From assembly GCA_028583405.1 (NCBI GenBank), contig CM053259.1, positions 14,312,594 to 14,376,593 on the forward strand: DNA of 64,000 bases, given 5' to 3'. Position 1 is the stretch's first letter. Every line of letters starts with the position of its first letter. Origin of the DNA: Pogonophryne albipinna (Eukaryota > Chordata > Actinopteri > Perciformes > Artedidraconidae). This document shows positions 33,555 to 47,214 of this stretch, piece by piece. A program made the translations under genes and the position numbers. Under the pieces are notes generated by a model. The model had not been told where the DNA came from, did no database searches, and was given only the letters and a program-made list of their open reading frames with translations.

Positions 33555-35960
33555 TTCAAGTGCATGTTAATCACTGTGGATGCATGCACGAGTGTGTGCG
33601 AGCTGATTGGACGGAGATGACAGATGGAGGAAGCTGACCAGCTGAGAAATATGTGCCATTCATTCCCTGAACTGCGTCGTCATTTTCAGTGTTGGGGCGA
33701 TTTTTTGATTCAGCTCCAAGAAACTGTTAACAGCTGAATGGATGACTGAAATGTCACTTTGCTCACATTCTGCCAGATTTGGTGCCAGACCACATCTTCA
33801 AATCCAAAAAGAGCGTCGGTTTGGCTCAGTTTGGGTAGGGGAGGAAAGAGCCCATGTTCTTTCTGTCCTGTGTGCATGCCTATTAGAGGATTTTGAATGG
33901 TATGACCTTTTTTGTTAAACATGGAAGCAGGTAAAAGGTCTCATGGCTGCAGTGCAGAGTTGGTATACACTCCTGGGTCACACAGTTGATTCTATTCACA
34001 GACAATTCATTCTGCTGCGCTTTGAGAGTCAGCCAAAGAGAAACCGATCACTATGAGCCTGAGCGCCCACACAGAGCAAACTTCACTTTTTGATTATGGA
34101 CCCACTACTGGTTTCACTTTGAACACAGTTAGCACATGAAAACATCGTTTGGCTTTTTCCATTACCTTGGTTGGTTCCAAACATGTATTTGTTTCAGCTG
34201 AGTTTCTGCACATTTATGGGGAAGTAAGGAGAAAAAATATCCCAAATAATTACATATTATTCCCCTCTTTACGCTATTAAATATAGTAAGTGTTCAGTAA
34301 GAATACCTAATTTTGACATCGAGTCATCTGACTTGCTGAACCCTCAGCTACATTTTGTAAGTATCTCAGGCTGCAACTGAGTTATAATTCTGATGCAGTG
34401 ATTAGGAAGTACACAGGTCCTTCAGAAATGTTTTGTCCTCAATGTAATCTTTAACCTTTTAATGACTTAAATCTGAATCTATGTTATTGGAATATTGACA
34501 TGTATTCAGTTATATTTTCAGTCAATGATTTTGATTTGTTTGGTGTATTGTGGTAAGTGTTCAAAAGTTACTGTTTTTTCAGCACTGCTTGGCTGGTTAA
34601 TGTTATTAAGGAACTTTTTCATTGTATTTGATGAATTACTGCTGCCAGCTACTACTACTATAGTTAGCATCATTTGGCTAGGTGTTCGGGAAAAATGGCA
34701 AGTAAATCATTTAAAACAATATAAAATATACACCTCCTAAGCTTTTATGCTATCAGATCAGTTGGATGTGCGCCATGTTTGCAATTTAAAAAAAAGTTTT
34801 GACTTAATCTTTTCATACAAACTAAATAAAAAATCAGGCGTGTATTTGAAAAGCTTCCTCCAGCAACGATGTAGAGTTGTATTTTTAGGCCTCCATTTAC
34901 CCTTTTAACATCTCAGCAGTGGCCAAATGAAAGTTTATTAAAACCTCCATATTCAATATTCTTTGTGTGGGAGCTTAGCACACAAAGTGTAATGTTGCAA
35001 TCTGAGCAAAATGATTAAGCAGTGTATCCTGATTACATGCTCCTCTCTCACAGACGTACACAATGTTCTTGTGACTGGTTTTGTAATTGCTCCTTGTTCC
35101 AAACCCTGTACAGTAATTAAGAGACGGAGCCATGTAAGATTAATCCAATTCTTTATTAATCCTCCCCTCAGTAATGGGAATTCATTTGGCTGGACATGGA
35201 TGCCGCTATTCTTAACATCTCCATTCATTTTCTCCCCTCATTCGCCCTCTGTTTTACTGATCTCATTGAGAGAATAAACCCCTTCCTCATCTATCGCTCT
35301 TCCCTCGCCATGCTTGCATGTCAGGGAGGAGGGAGGGAAGAATGTAATGGTGCTATTTATAGTAACTGTTTCCGTTTAAAAAGAAAAAGCATTTCAGTAT
35401 CCCACACACCTGTTCTGTCCTTCCTCTGTGTGCCTCCACTTACTTTACCCCTATCATCATCTTCTCACCCATCCATCTTCCTCTCCCTCTGCTGGCGCCA
35501 TTGTTTAGTTGCTATCGGCAGAGGATGTATAATTCATTTCTCCTTCGGAGTGGTTGCACACCAGTCATAAATTGAGTCAGGGTGAGGGGAAGGAGTGAGC
35601 TGGGAGGAGAGGAGGAATGAATAAAGAGGCAGGGAGAGGGAACAACACTTCGTGCTGCGCATCTCAAGTTGGCTTTGTTTTAAACACAGCCAGCTCATGT
35701 TTATTATCTCCGTTTTACTGGGGGCGTCTCGGGACCTTGTTTTCTTATCAGAGATCAGAACAGACCAGGTCATCTCTGCTGTGTTTGTGATGTGGCTTTA
35801 TAATGTTAATCACAATCAAACCTTTTAGTCAGTTTCTTGGCATAGTTATAGTGTCATTGAAAACAATCTCTCATGGTGTGCTCATTCATTAATGATATCC
35901 TTTCCAGCTCACTGAGAAAAAACACAAGTAATAAGACTCTGGCAGAATAAGTATTCAGAC

Positions 35961-36770
35961 TAGAGATGTCCCGATCCGATCACGTGATCGGGGATCGGAG
36001 CCGATCACGTGATTTTCAAAAGATCGGGATCGGGAGAAAAAAAATCGGGGATCGGGATTTTATTTTTTTTTTTTTTTTATCTTTTTTTTTTTTTTACATT
36101 TAATGTTACAAAACAAAAATGACCATGTTCACGTCTTGAAGTCATCCTGAGGCCTTAGTTTTGGTTTGAAATGACACAACATCATGTATGTGTTGCTTCT
36201 TTTGGGCTTGTTTTCAGACCTGGTTGCTTATTTCTCTCAAAGCTGGCAACAGAGTGGGCGCGCAGTGTCTAGCAGTAAGCTAACGAGAGGCTACGTTCAG
36301 CTGGTGACTCGGGACTCGGGACAGAGAAAATGTCAGGAGTTTGGAAGTATTATAAAATTGAAAGCGAAGGCAGTGTAACAGCCAGATGCAATGTTTGCAA
36401 GGCGGAGGTTCCGCGTGGTGGAAAGAACAGAGCTACGTTCAACACGACCAATCTAATACGCCACCTGAGAAACAAACACCAACAACAACAGGACGAGTAC
36501 ACAGCGGCCACTCAGGTAACGGCACTGAAACAACCGACACTTTCAGAGACTTTTAAAAGGAAAGAGAAACTGCCCCAGAACAGTGAAAAGGCCAAACAAA
36601 TAACAGCCAAGATAGCTGAACTCATCGCGTTGGATGACCAGCCGTTACCTTTTTTTTCTCTTAATGCATTGCATAAAGATCGGATCGGGAAAAATCGGTA
36701 TCGGCAGATTGTCAAAATCAAATGATCGGAATCGGATCGGGAGCAAAAAAATGTGATCGGGACATCCCTA
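35961..36770 (+). mobile_element. Internally deleted hAT element with BED-finger ORF and perfect duplication
   Basis: An exact 8-bp target duplication, ATTCAGAC (35953-35960 and 36771-36778), surrounds ends TAGAGATGTCCCGATC and, inverted, TAGGGATGTCCCGATC (one difference). GATCGG words fill both subterminal regions. The 810-bp element carries a T-rich tract at 36061-36097 and one BED-finger ORF. The near-perfect ends suggest fairly recent movement. Confidence 0.93.
36330..36725 (+). CDS. BED zinc-finger peptide of a hAT derivative
   Basis: The 131-codon ORF starts M-S-G-V-W-K-Y-Y and has a complete BED finger: Trp5, Cys20 and Cys23 (R-C-N-V-C-K), His45 and His50 (R-H-L-R-N-K-H). A Lys/Thr-rich linker (T-L-S-E-T-F-K-R-K) and I-A-E-L-I-A-L-D-D-Q-P-L follow, the usual lead-in to the catalytic domain. 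At that point the catalytic part is deleted and the frame runs on through the 3' subterminal repeat to a stop. A short DNA-binding protein could be made; catalysis could not. Confidence 0.78.
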   Translation: MSGVWKYYKIESEGSVTARCNVCKAEVPRGGKNRATFNTTNLIRHLRNKHQQQQDEYTAATQVTALKQPTLSETFKRKEKLPQNSEKAKQITAKIAELIALDDQPLPFFSLNALHKDRIGKNRYRQIVKIK

Positions 36771-36782
36771 ATTCAGACCTTA

Positions 36783-37305
36783 TCCTGGAATAAAAGTACC
36801 AGTGGAACACTATGGAAACACCCTGCTAAGTAAAAGTACATTCACACCTTCAGTACAGTATAGCATTATAAAAATGTACGTATGGTTTCTAAGTAAAAGT
36901 ATTCATTATGTATAAAAAGGTAGAGGTAGGACAATGTGTCATCGTTTAATGAAATAGTGTTGTGATTAAATCATAGAGATCTCAGGATGCATACCGACTC
37001 AAATTTGTCAGAAACTCTGATGTAAAATTATACTTGTTTTTACATCGCACTATATGTTGTCTCTTAATATATTGAAACATGTTTGCTTTTATTCCCTAGA
37101 CGTTTCCTTAGCGCTTATGTTCATAATTAAATGAGAAGAAATATTCAGTACATTTTTTGTCGTTTAATTAATTATATAATGAATGCAGTTTAGTAAAAAG
37201 TGCAATATTGGGAGTAATAATAATTGAAGTGGAAGTATAGAGTACACTTTATAAGCAAAAGTACCTTAAAATTGTACTTAGGTCCAGTCCTTGAGCAAAT
37301 GTCCA
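36783..37305 (+). repeat. 'AAGTA'-type repeat, copy 3
   Basis: Same phrases as 541-1119 (TAAGTAAAAGTAC, TAAAATTGTACTTAGGTCC) and the same orientation, but more diverged. Confidence 0.5.
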
Positions 37306-39899
37306 CTGTTGTTTTTCTATTTGTTAACATTCTGACAGTGTGTTGCTTGAGAGGCATAAATTCCATCATCTCCTCTGGGTGATCCACCAGAAAGCTGTGC
37401 AGGGTGCAGTGCTCTCTGACACCGTCTATAACAAACACTCCCGTGTCCTCAGAATAATCAGTGGAAGTGTAGAGAAGAGAAACATTTTCAATACCATCCT
37501 GACGGCAAGGTGTGATTTTAGGGTCGTGGGGGAGGACGTTTCCCGGAGAGTTTTTGCTTTCCATAAATGCGGCTTACTGAATCATATACGGCTTTGATTC
37601 TGAAATGGCATGGAGGAGGGCAGGAGCACCTTCACTCCTGTCAAATAGATATCGGCACAGATGATGTTGTTGTCTTGTCCCAATCATTGAGTTTTTCTCA
37701 TTGCTTGATGACAGCGGCCTGAAAGAAGTAATTTGTGGTTTTCCAGGGTTTGTTTGGCTGTCATCTTTGCTTATTTAGCCAACAGCAATTTGTCTGGTTG
37801 AATCAATTTGTTCTCACTCTCTTAGAGCATTCAGAAAAGCATATTTGGAATCGATCTCTACAGCTAGGATGGGAAATGTATTTTAGAAACATTTAACAGT
37901 AATATGTGTTGAACTTATCTTTGCCAACTTTGCCATCTTCCTCACTAGATTAAGCAATTTGGAGCCAGTGCTGCTTGCTACTGTCAGTTGAAAAGATCTG
38001 GCAACCCTTGCCTGGGTTTTTTTGGTTAAATAATTACAGAAATCTACTACTCAAGCTTTAATCAGCAGCAGCCTTCAGGTGTGATAAGAAGTGTCTTTGG
38101 CTCTCATTCATTCCTCATAAATGAGTGATCGACCTGTATGTTTTTGGAACAAGTAAGCAGATTGTATGATGTCAAACAGAATATTTCTATCACTTGTTTT
38201 TTACTGTTTTTGTCACTGCTAGCTGTCACTTCTGCGCCCACATTCCTGATGAGACTAAAATAGAGCCTGAGCCTGACGCCTCCTTCGAAAACAACACTTA
38301 ACTTAAAATAATCACTTGATGGCGGAAATGGCAAAGTAATGACATACAACTTTACAAGGAGAAATGTCTGCCCTGCCGATATGTGACTTTAGTCCTTCAT
38401 CTCCTAAAATCTCCAGTCTAACACACAGCCTTCACTGAAGCACAATCATCCTCACCTTGAGAACTGATTTGGTGGTTTTAGAGGATGTATCTATGTTCAA
38501 TTCATCTGCCAGAGATCTGAACTCGACTGAAAATGTGTCCGCAAAAGCTAGGCTAACATTTATTCAGAGCTGTAAAATGGTTGATCTCTCACCAAGGCCC
38601 AGCTTTTTATCTGCAATTGTGTTTTTATTCCAGCAAAGCACAGCAGTGATCAATTTCACTGTCTATTGTACATGCTTAATAATCAATCATTTGTTTCAAT
38701 GACTGAAACAGTTCTGTCTCTTGGGTTGTCAATGGTTAAGTTTAACATCCACAACATATCTACACACATAGTGCATTTAATTGTTGATGCTTTGTAAAGC
38801 CATTGTTCTGTAAAATCCATCCCAATTCCATAATTCTGGGTTTGGAATAAACCTAATGTTTAAAAGGGTATGCAAACTAAATTCACTTGATTTTTGAAGG
38901 TGCCATGTTATTGACAAACTGCACAACAGGAATAGTGACTCCTCACATCTGGAATTCTAGAGAGTAGTGAGACGGCACCATAAATATCAATAAAAGCACA
39001 CTTTTGGAAAACAGCTTAGCTTTCTCTTTGTTAAAAGCAAGACCACATAGCTTGTGCTGAAGAGCAGCCTCGAAGGAAAGAAAGGATGAGGATGAATGAT
39101 GAATGTGGCTCTACAGTAGCAGAGCAGAGGAAAGTAAAAAAAGCCAGCGAACTGACATAGATACTACTATCTTATGTCTGCGAGCAATAGCTAACGTGAA
39201 CAGCCAGTAGCTACTGGAAACACCAAAGTAAGACTAAAGCAGTACAACTCTTGAGTGTATTTCATAAAATAATAGTTTTTTCTCTCATTAAGTCAACGCT
39301 TTATGTTACCAGAAGAATTTTGAAAACAAAAACATTTGCCTAAAGTTTCAATATTTGAATTTGGCAGAAGGCTTCACAGTTTAAATGAGTATCTATTAGA
39401 ACAGGACTTATCTTTATTTTGTTGGTGTGATTTGATGGAAAGTACATTGCTTTCTTGTGTATTAGCTGCTAAGACGGTATACTATTTTACAGTCTCTTTA
39501 TGGTCTAAGTATATAATCTTGCATTGAAACCATAGACTGTATTTATAGATTGAAACTCTACTTCATGTATCACTATCTGCCACCATCTAGTGGACTTTTA
39601 ACTGTACAGCACTCAATGTGGGAGGACCTGTTGTGATTTAACATCCTCTCAGATTGTAATATAATCAGTAGATTTGGGCATTATGTAATATAGCAGCTGG
39701 AAGTCACCTTAAATAATAAATCCTATTGCAGTGTATTTTGGATACTATTAAGCAGGTCATATAGTGATGAAGTGGTCGCCAAAAATACTAAAATGTATTT
39801 ATATTAAGCAGGTCCACAATGAAATACAACTTTAATCCATGACAGTAAATATAACCTTAGTCGTAGCTCATTCCTTTTTTCCCCCTCTTGCCCACACAG

Positions 39900-40108
39900 C
39901 TGTTCACTGCAACCTGAGCCAGAATGGCATTGACCACCAGATGTGCCCGAAGGACATGATGTCACAGCCGGAGGAAGAGGACGAGTCGGTGGACGCAGGG
40001 TCTCTGCTGCTTGACGACGACAGCCCGAGCTACCAGGACGTCAGCCCCCTCATGTACCAGCGCCGCGCGCCGCCACAGCGCTCCGTCTCCGAGTCTGAGC
40101 TGTCACGG
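39900..40108 (+). CDS. samd12: samd12 exon 2
   Basis: A 209-bp exon between a CCCACACAG acceptor and a CGG|GTAAGT donor. It completes the Ala codon from exon 1 and encodes residues 5-74. The N-terminal part (A-V-H-C-N-L-S-Q-N-G-I-D-H) matches the conserved SAMD12 start. The rest is an acidic, Ser/Asp/Glu-rich, probably disordered linker (E-E-E-D-E-S-V-D, L-L-L-D-D-D), then Y-Q-R-R-A-P-P-Q-R and S-V-S-E-S-E-L-S-R. The linker is unlike the mammalian one that I recall, so it is the variable part. The exon is GC-rich against its AT-rich introns. It exits in phase 0, as exon 3 requires. Confidence 0.9.
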
Positions 40109-43100
40109 GTAAGTGGCGTTACGAGAGATAGTTTCCGTGGAAATCCCTGGTGTATACCTAATTTTACTATAGTCTCCATTTTGGTTTCACTGTATGTTTG
40201 TAGAACATTAAGAGGGATGTTATTAGGGATTGAGCAACCCAGCAGTATAAAGTAGTTAGTCCCACCAGATGCAAAACAAATTCATGCAATAAAAAGTTAA
40301 CTTCTTTTTCGTTCTTCCTTTATTTAGTTAACAACCTTTTTTCTCCCCTAACACAGCACTTTTGGCACCTAAACGTTGTAAGGCCAGAACCCAACCGAAC
40401 TGTGATCTGTGAACAGACAGACTTGAAATATGATGCAGTTAGCATTGTCATTGTATGTTCCAGTAGTGCTGATGTTGACATTTAGTTCAAAACACAGCTT
40501 ATCGTTTACCTCGTACCCTGACACTTTCCATATCAGAAAATTCACAAAATATTTCGATATTTTGAGGGTTCTGCTTGCGCTGTGCTGTTAATTTCCTTTC
40601 CTTGGTACTAAATTGATTGTATGTGTGATCAAATAACAGTCAAACATCCTGCTTGCTACACAAAACAAATCAACCACCCTCTTAATAATATTCCCCCATG
40701 TTCCACACATCTACCCCTTCAGTACAAACACATATTTTAACAGAGAATAAAACAGGAAAGACTCTTCCTCTGTGTTTCTGATAATAGATCAGAGCATCCA
40801 TCATCAGCAATGCAGAATAAATGTCTTACTTCCTCTCCAGAAATAGGCCGTGTGGTTAGGACTCTAGGAGGATATGTGAGGAATAGCTTCTTCCGCATGC
40901 ATGCACCCACACACAAACTCTTTTCTCTGTGTGGAATCTGTGATAATCAGCTGTCAATCAAAGCAGTGAGACATAGTCCTCTGTGTAATCCCCGCATGGA
41001 CTTTTGGAAATACCAGACGGACAGCAAGGCCTCGGTTCAATTAGTGCACACAAACACACACACACGCTTTCTATTGTGCTTTGACTGTAAATTATTTCAG
41101 AGTTTCCGAGTAGCTGTAACATTTATCGATGCTTCGTAGTCTTTGCAGGTATCATCATGTCATTTGAAGTCATGGCATCGTTCCTATTCTAGCTGAGTTG
41201 CATTATAAACCTGGAGGAGGTACTGCATTGTTATCATTTACCTGACTAAGCTCTTTGTCTCATTTTGGTGTCTCTTGATTCCACTTAAGAATAAGTGTTT
41301 CTCTTTGGGGGAAATCCAATAGATCAAGTACATAAAGACTATTGGTACATACAGTAGAATGGCAATATATTTTAACACAGCCAGGGGCCACATATTATTT
41401 ATAAATACTTAAGATATATAGGAGGTTTGCAGCTTTTTAGAACTTTATAGTTAATAACTAAAGTCCATGTGTAACTGTGAGTGTCTACAGCTTTACTTAT
41501 GTCACGTATTTCCAAGTTTAAAGGAATATGTGGGCTCTGTGTAAACTAAAATACTAACACACACCACCTGTGATTTATATGATTCCTTGAAACTATTTTC
41601 ACAGTTTACTGATGGGAACCTACAATTTTGCAGTCTTTTTTTAGTATGGGTTCATGAAGAGCATACAGTAAGAACCTATTATGGTATATTTAGCACTGAA
41701 CAAATATGTATATATAATAAACCCAGACCTGAGTATACTAAGAAAATCATACTTTAGGTAATTTCAGGTAAATCACATCAGCAGTGATCATTTCTAAAAC
41801 AACATTTGATTAAAGCTGAATCTGTGCACAGCTGGGTTTGTAATGGAGCCAAGGCTCAGCGATAGCTTCAACACAAGGCATAAATCAGCCTTTTAGACTC
41901 GCTGGATGGCTGTAACATCCATAGCAAATCATCTCATCTCAGTACTAATCAATATCAGACCCAAGGTGAATATATCTTGTTTGGTGTTAACATACTCTGA
42001 AATGCTTTATGGACCCTGGCAAATCCCAAGGTCAGGACTGTGAAGGGGTCTTGTGCACTTTCTTTGATGTGCCTGGGTGAAGTTGAGGCTCCTTACGAGG
42101 GGGATTATTAATTCACCCAGCATAGCGTGTTATTCTCCTACAGCCGTCATCAGCTCTCTGGACACATACACAGAGATGTATCTCATTTTCATCCCTATTC
42201 CTGTATGTAACAGATTAATTAATACAGGGAATTTTCATCTCCTGCCAGCCCTGGCTGAGAGAAATGGAGCGAGGCAGGGAGAAGGGAAAGTGAGAGAGAG
42301 AGAGCATGCCAGAGCTGTTAATTAGCTGTGCGGTTAAGATAGGGCCGACGACACTGGGCTCCGTGTCTCACACAGCCATTCACTCAGTCAACATGACGCT
42401 AATGGCATCAGCCCTCCTCCTCCTCAGCGCTTTTCTGTCCTGTCACACTTTAAAAACGAAGTTGTTGCAGTGTACAGTTCGGACACTAGAGGGTAGCATG
42501 TGACAGTGGATCCTGCAGATGTTAAGTGAGCAAGTTCAATATGCAGGCAGGGGAAGGACCCCAGTCTAAAGCAACCTTTGCTGTTTATTGCTGGTGTTTT
42601 AAAAAAATGCTTCAAATAAACAGAAAAGCGTGCAGATTTAATGTGCAATGAATTCATGGACTGACAAGTGAGAGGAAGGTTTATGCAAGAGGATAACATC
42701 CATATTTCTAAGCAGGATATAAACATTAAATATACATAAAGCACGATAATGTAATGTTTGATGTGTTTGTCATTGTAGTCCTTAACACGTTTAACTTTAT
42801 TGCTCTATCCATAACTGGATTATGACTATGTTTTGATGCAGTTTTTACAGCAATTTACTGGTCTGGGAACCCTCTCCCTTTTACAGCTTCTATCAAAGAA
42901 AACTTGTTATTAGCTGATTATCTAAGAACATCAAAATGTTGCTTTAGTCCAATTTTCTATTGGGGGTATTAGGTTTATGACGGCTCCAAAGTCTAGCTGT
43001 ATACAAGTTGAAATTGTGTGGAATTATCCCCAGTTCCTGATGAAGTTAACACACAACGTATACACAAGGGCTGCTGCATTTTGATTTAAATAATAGACAT

Positions 43101-45762
43101 CATCAAATCCATCCACATGTATTAATAAGCAGATATGTCGTACAATCATAACATACCAAAAAAACATACTAGTATGAGGTGCATTAATTACATCATTCTG
43201 AGTGAAACTATAGAGAATATAGACTTTAAAATGGGATTTATAAACAGGCACTTTGGGCCCTGTCTGTCCAGAGGCATTATGCTTGTTTCCCTTATATTCA
43301 TATGTAATGTTAACAACATCAAGTTGACTAATAATTGCCTCATAAAAGACCATTCCTCTGGATCTGAAGATTATATTACATCATGTAAGTAGAAACTGAG
43401 CTTGTCGCCTTTTTCTGATATTCTTTTAAAGTCTGACATCTCGGGTTTTGTTTTTCAAAACATGTTTAGACAATGAATCTGGATTGCATTGTTTTGCACA
43501 AAGCCCTGTTTCATCCAACAAACAATATTCCTCCTAATGAACGCTACCAGACAGCTGTAATGGTTCTGAACAACAGTAACAGCTCCTGCGCTGTCAAAGA
43601 GCTATTGAATATTTGTTTTGCCCTTGTACGCATTTGCTCAATAAATGAACACTGCCCACTTCTTTTGTCTGGGGAAATAACCAGGGCTGAGGTTGAGTTG
43701 TTGTTTTTGTGTAAGTAAAAAAAAAAACGTGACATGTCAGGTCATGACAGGTCTCTGTGGCGAGTTTAATACAAAACACAGTTAATTGTTGACAGAACAA
43801 TGTCATTATGGGGGACATTTCTGTTGTAGTTAACATTTTTAATTGAGTGTAAAGCCATTTGACCCTGCAATCAGCCCAACAATATTGGAGCCGGAATGAA
43901 GGGATGTGGGGGGTGGGGCTCTCCTAAGAAACAAATACCGCTGTATTCAACACAACTGCCAAATTCCCTCTATCGCACAGTGTTTGTCGCTAGAGTGCCT
44001 TTCAGCACTCATAATCCCCAGCTCCTTTTTGTATTCCAACAGTGTCTCCACAAAGAAGGCCATGTGATTGCCTCTTGATTAATTTAGCCGAGTACATTCA
44101 TATTGGATCTTTAAATGCTTATCAGTGTTAGCACGATTACATGCTTCATTATGTAAGTAATGGTTTTCCACTGTGGTCCCTAATGTCTGGATATTCATTC
44201 CACATTCTTGGTTCATGTTTGGGCCGCACGGTTTCCCCCGCCAAAGGCTTTATTCATCGCCTTTTAATTTCTGAGGTTGTCCTTGCTCTGTTTCTAAGGT
44301 AACGTGAAGAATACTGGGAGCTGTACTGGGCTTTCAGTTATCAATTAAAAGCCAAAGACAGCAACTCGCTGAATACACTCAAAGTTGGCAATCGGATGGT
44401 TGGTGTGTGTACATTACTTTTTATTTTCCAGATGGTCGACTGGGCTGCACATGTGGATATATATTTATATATGTGTGTGCCCGTTCCCAGACGTATCCCA
44501 CTTAGAAATAAAGCAGGCTTCTCCTCTCACCCTTGTGCTGTCACTCAAATCTCTAATTGGCCCGCCCGTCTCTTGAACACTGCTCTTTGAGCATGATTCC
44601 TGTTTTCTCCTCTCTGCTGTTTCCTCTCCGCCCTTTGGCTCTGTTTGCTGCCTGGCAGGCAGGAAGGCTCCGGCTCACCTATTGTACCCGGCCCCGGGAA
44701 CACAGCTCTGGGCTAAATCAGTGCAGAATGTAAAACACAGATGGCCATTGACTCACAAATGTGTTCATGGAAAATGAGAGTCTCCTGTGTCAAATTATGT
44801 CGAGTCCATTCTGGAGGTTTTTTTCTTTCTGCTCTCCTTATTCCCTTTGCTTCATTTCTTAGTCAAGCCACCCTCAACATCCCAGTATCCTCTGCTTTCT
44901 CTCCTGCTACTTCAACTCTCCCAAACTCCCCATTTCCTCGCATGCTTTAAACACACACACTCCTCTTGTACTTTCTCTCCATCCAGGCCTCCTCCTGTCG
45001 CCCCAGGCTCTTAGTTAGGCTCAATTAGCATTAAGTTGTGATGTGTTTAATGGTTAATGTGGCTTCTACATGCAACACCATTCCCTCCCCTTCCCGCAGA
45101 TTCATCTATCCACACATTAAGAACTGCGGCTTCACCTACCTGCTCGCCTTGACTGTCTGTCACTTCTCCTACCTGCAGGGGATGTAGACCGCATGCCAAA
45201 ACCAGCTTGTACATCTCCCCCAATTTCTCTTTCTCTCTGGGGCGCTAGATATAGAGTGAGTGGGAAGGATCTGTGGAAAGTCACAGAGGAGGAGAGGCTG
45301 AGGTAGTGTCATATAATAAGAAACAGGTGAGATAGACGGAGATAGGGGAGATGCAGTATGTGAGCAGAGGAAGTGAGAAAGACAATGTGATAGATCTGAC
45401 AGGGACTGGGCGAGATTGAATACAGTGGAAGAGATGAGGGATGGGGGGTGAGAGCTTGAAGGAGAGGAAATGCTGCCAGTACCTGTTATTCTGCTCTCTT
45501 CTGGGTGGAGAAGAGTAGGCTTTCCATTGCTATGCCACACCACATGGCAGCCAGAGAGCATGCTGGAGTAGATGGGAGTGTATGTGAAATTGTAATCACC
45601 TCTCTCCGTTTGTAATTTCAGGAGCCCCTCAATCAGAATCAAAAGCACAGCCAGCACTTTCAAGAGCGGTCCATTTGGCAGGTTACTGCTCCGCCCGCTG
45701 TTGAAGTATTTAAACTATCTCACAACCAGAGTACAGTGCAATACAGATGTGTGCATGTCAAT

Positions 45763-46008
45763 TAGGGCTGGGCAATATATTGATAGTATATCGATACCAT
45801 GATATGAGACTAAATATCTCCTTAGATTTTTTATATCGTATTGTAACAGGAGAGTGAAGTACTTTTTAATTATGAATCTTTACCCACATTTGCCCAATAT
45901 ACTAATGATTATTCATCAAAACCACAAATAGTGAATACTACAATACTACTATATTTATATTGATTAAAACAAATTGTATATAATTCATAATCATACCCCC
46001 CAGCCCTA
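45763..46008. mobile_element. Small hAT-like MITE
   Basis: Ends TAGGGCTGGGCAATATAT and, inverted, TAGGGCTGGGGGGTATG. ATATCGAT words follow the left end. The flanking bases do not form a clear duplication. 246 bp, no ORF. Confidence 0.7.
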
Positions 46009-46828
46009 ATGTGCGTATGTGAGCATTATATTGCATAAATGTTTAATACAATATATGAAGTGACCTATTTTTTTGCAGATTAAACCTTCATTTTGCACAA
46101 AGTGGTTACAACCACATTACTGGCGTGTGTGCCAATAATTCAAGAGCAATACTTGAGTTAGCTTGGATGGTTTGGATTTTGATCTCAACCAAAGCACTTA
46201 TCAAGCCTGGATTGACAGCTCCAATGTTGATTTAAAACCCTTATGTCAACTTGAAATGGTAGTGATTCATAATGGCAGAAAATTGGTGGTGTTTTATTCC
46301 CGCTCTACATTCTAGCTACTTGAATTTGAGCACTTGGTGCCTTTCTCTGATTTGTTCAACTTTAACCTGACCTTTTATTTATTTTTGGACTGCTGTTCAA
46401 AACTATTTAAAGAGTCACCTCAGTTTCTAGGAAACCGTTTTGGATATATCAAGAAAACAAATCACACATTATTTGTTAAGCTAGCAGTCTACTGGATGTG
46501 GCCTCCTCTGTTTTAGGCAAAGCTATTGTATTGTCTTATTTGTATGGTGTTTTTGCTTAGGTCATTTCCACAATTTTAACGAAAAAATTAATATGTGTGG
46601 TGGCTATGTGCTGTTAAAGGTAGCACTATATCATTAAAAGCCGCTATACATAATGCATCTTTCAAAATATTCATACTGTTTCAGAGAAGGAAACATTATT
46701 CAACATGCTTGACAGGCCGGGTACAATGCAAAGCTCCCCAGTCTCTGTGGCAGACACTGTAAAGCAGAATCTAGCGGAATAGACATACAAATAAAACGGA
46801 TCTTATTTAAATTTGGATGACTGCTTAA

Positions 46829-47214
46829 AGGTGGGGTAGGTCATTCACTTCAGATACACTTATTTTGTTATATTCCATGGAATGCTCTTAACATCCCGAT
46901 AGCAATGAATACATTAGATGCTTTGACAATGAATACATAAAAAAATGTCATCTGTGGAAGCCGTGGCGCTGTAAAAAGCACGACCAATCATTGTAGCCGG
47001 CCCTGCTAAAATAACTGGATGGCCTACCTGCCCGTCAGCCTTCCATCTCGTGCACAAACTTATCTCGTGCCCTCATTGGTCACGTGCGCGTTCGTGTGTG
47101 TTGGAGGAGGGGCTCTGTAAGGAAGTCTGAATGAAGGGGCAGATTTTTTCCGGCTGCGTAGTTTCAAATTCTAGCGCACTCGAGCTGGTTTCTCCATTCT
47201 TACCTACCCTACCT
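46829..47214. mobile_element. TTAA-flanked MITE, copy B (inverted to copy A)
   Basis: TTAA at 46825-46828 and 47215-47218; TIRs AGGTGGGGTAGGT and, inverted, AGGTAGGGTAGGTAAG. The internal sequence matches 16632-17014 in reverse complement nearly end to end. Confidence 0.88.

Larger units (their letters stand above)
13594..39899 (+). other. samd12: samd12 intron 1 (26.3 kb)
   Basis: It is bounded by a GTAAGA donor and a CCCACACAG acceptor with a T/C-rich tract. It holds most of the transposons of the window. Stretches with no element or exon that I can support are 13600-15400, 17345-18630, 29190-30570, 30940-33470, 33560-35950 and 37310-39890. Confidence 0.75.

Noticed and set aside
45169..45663. 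164-codon minus-strand open frame rich in Ser and Pro
   Set aside because: It comes from a GA/CT-biased stretch, has no domain or splice context, and an Met-Lys-Val-Leu start that mimics a signal peptide is not followed by anything recognisable.
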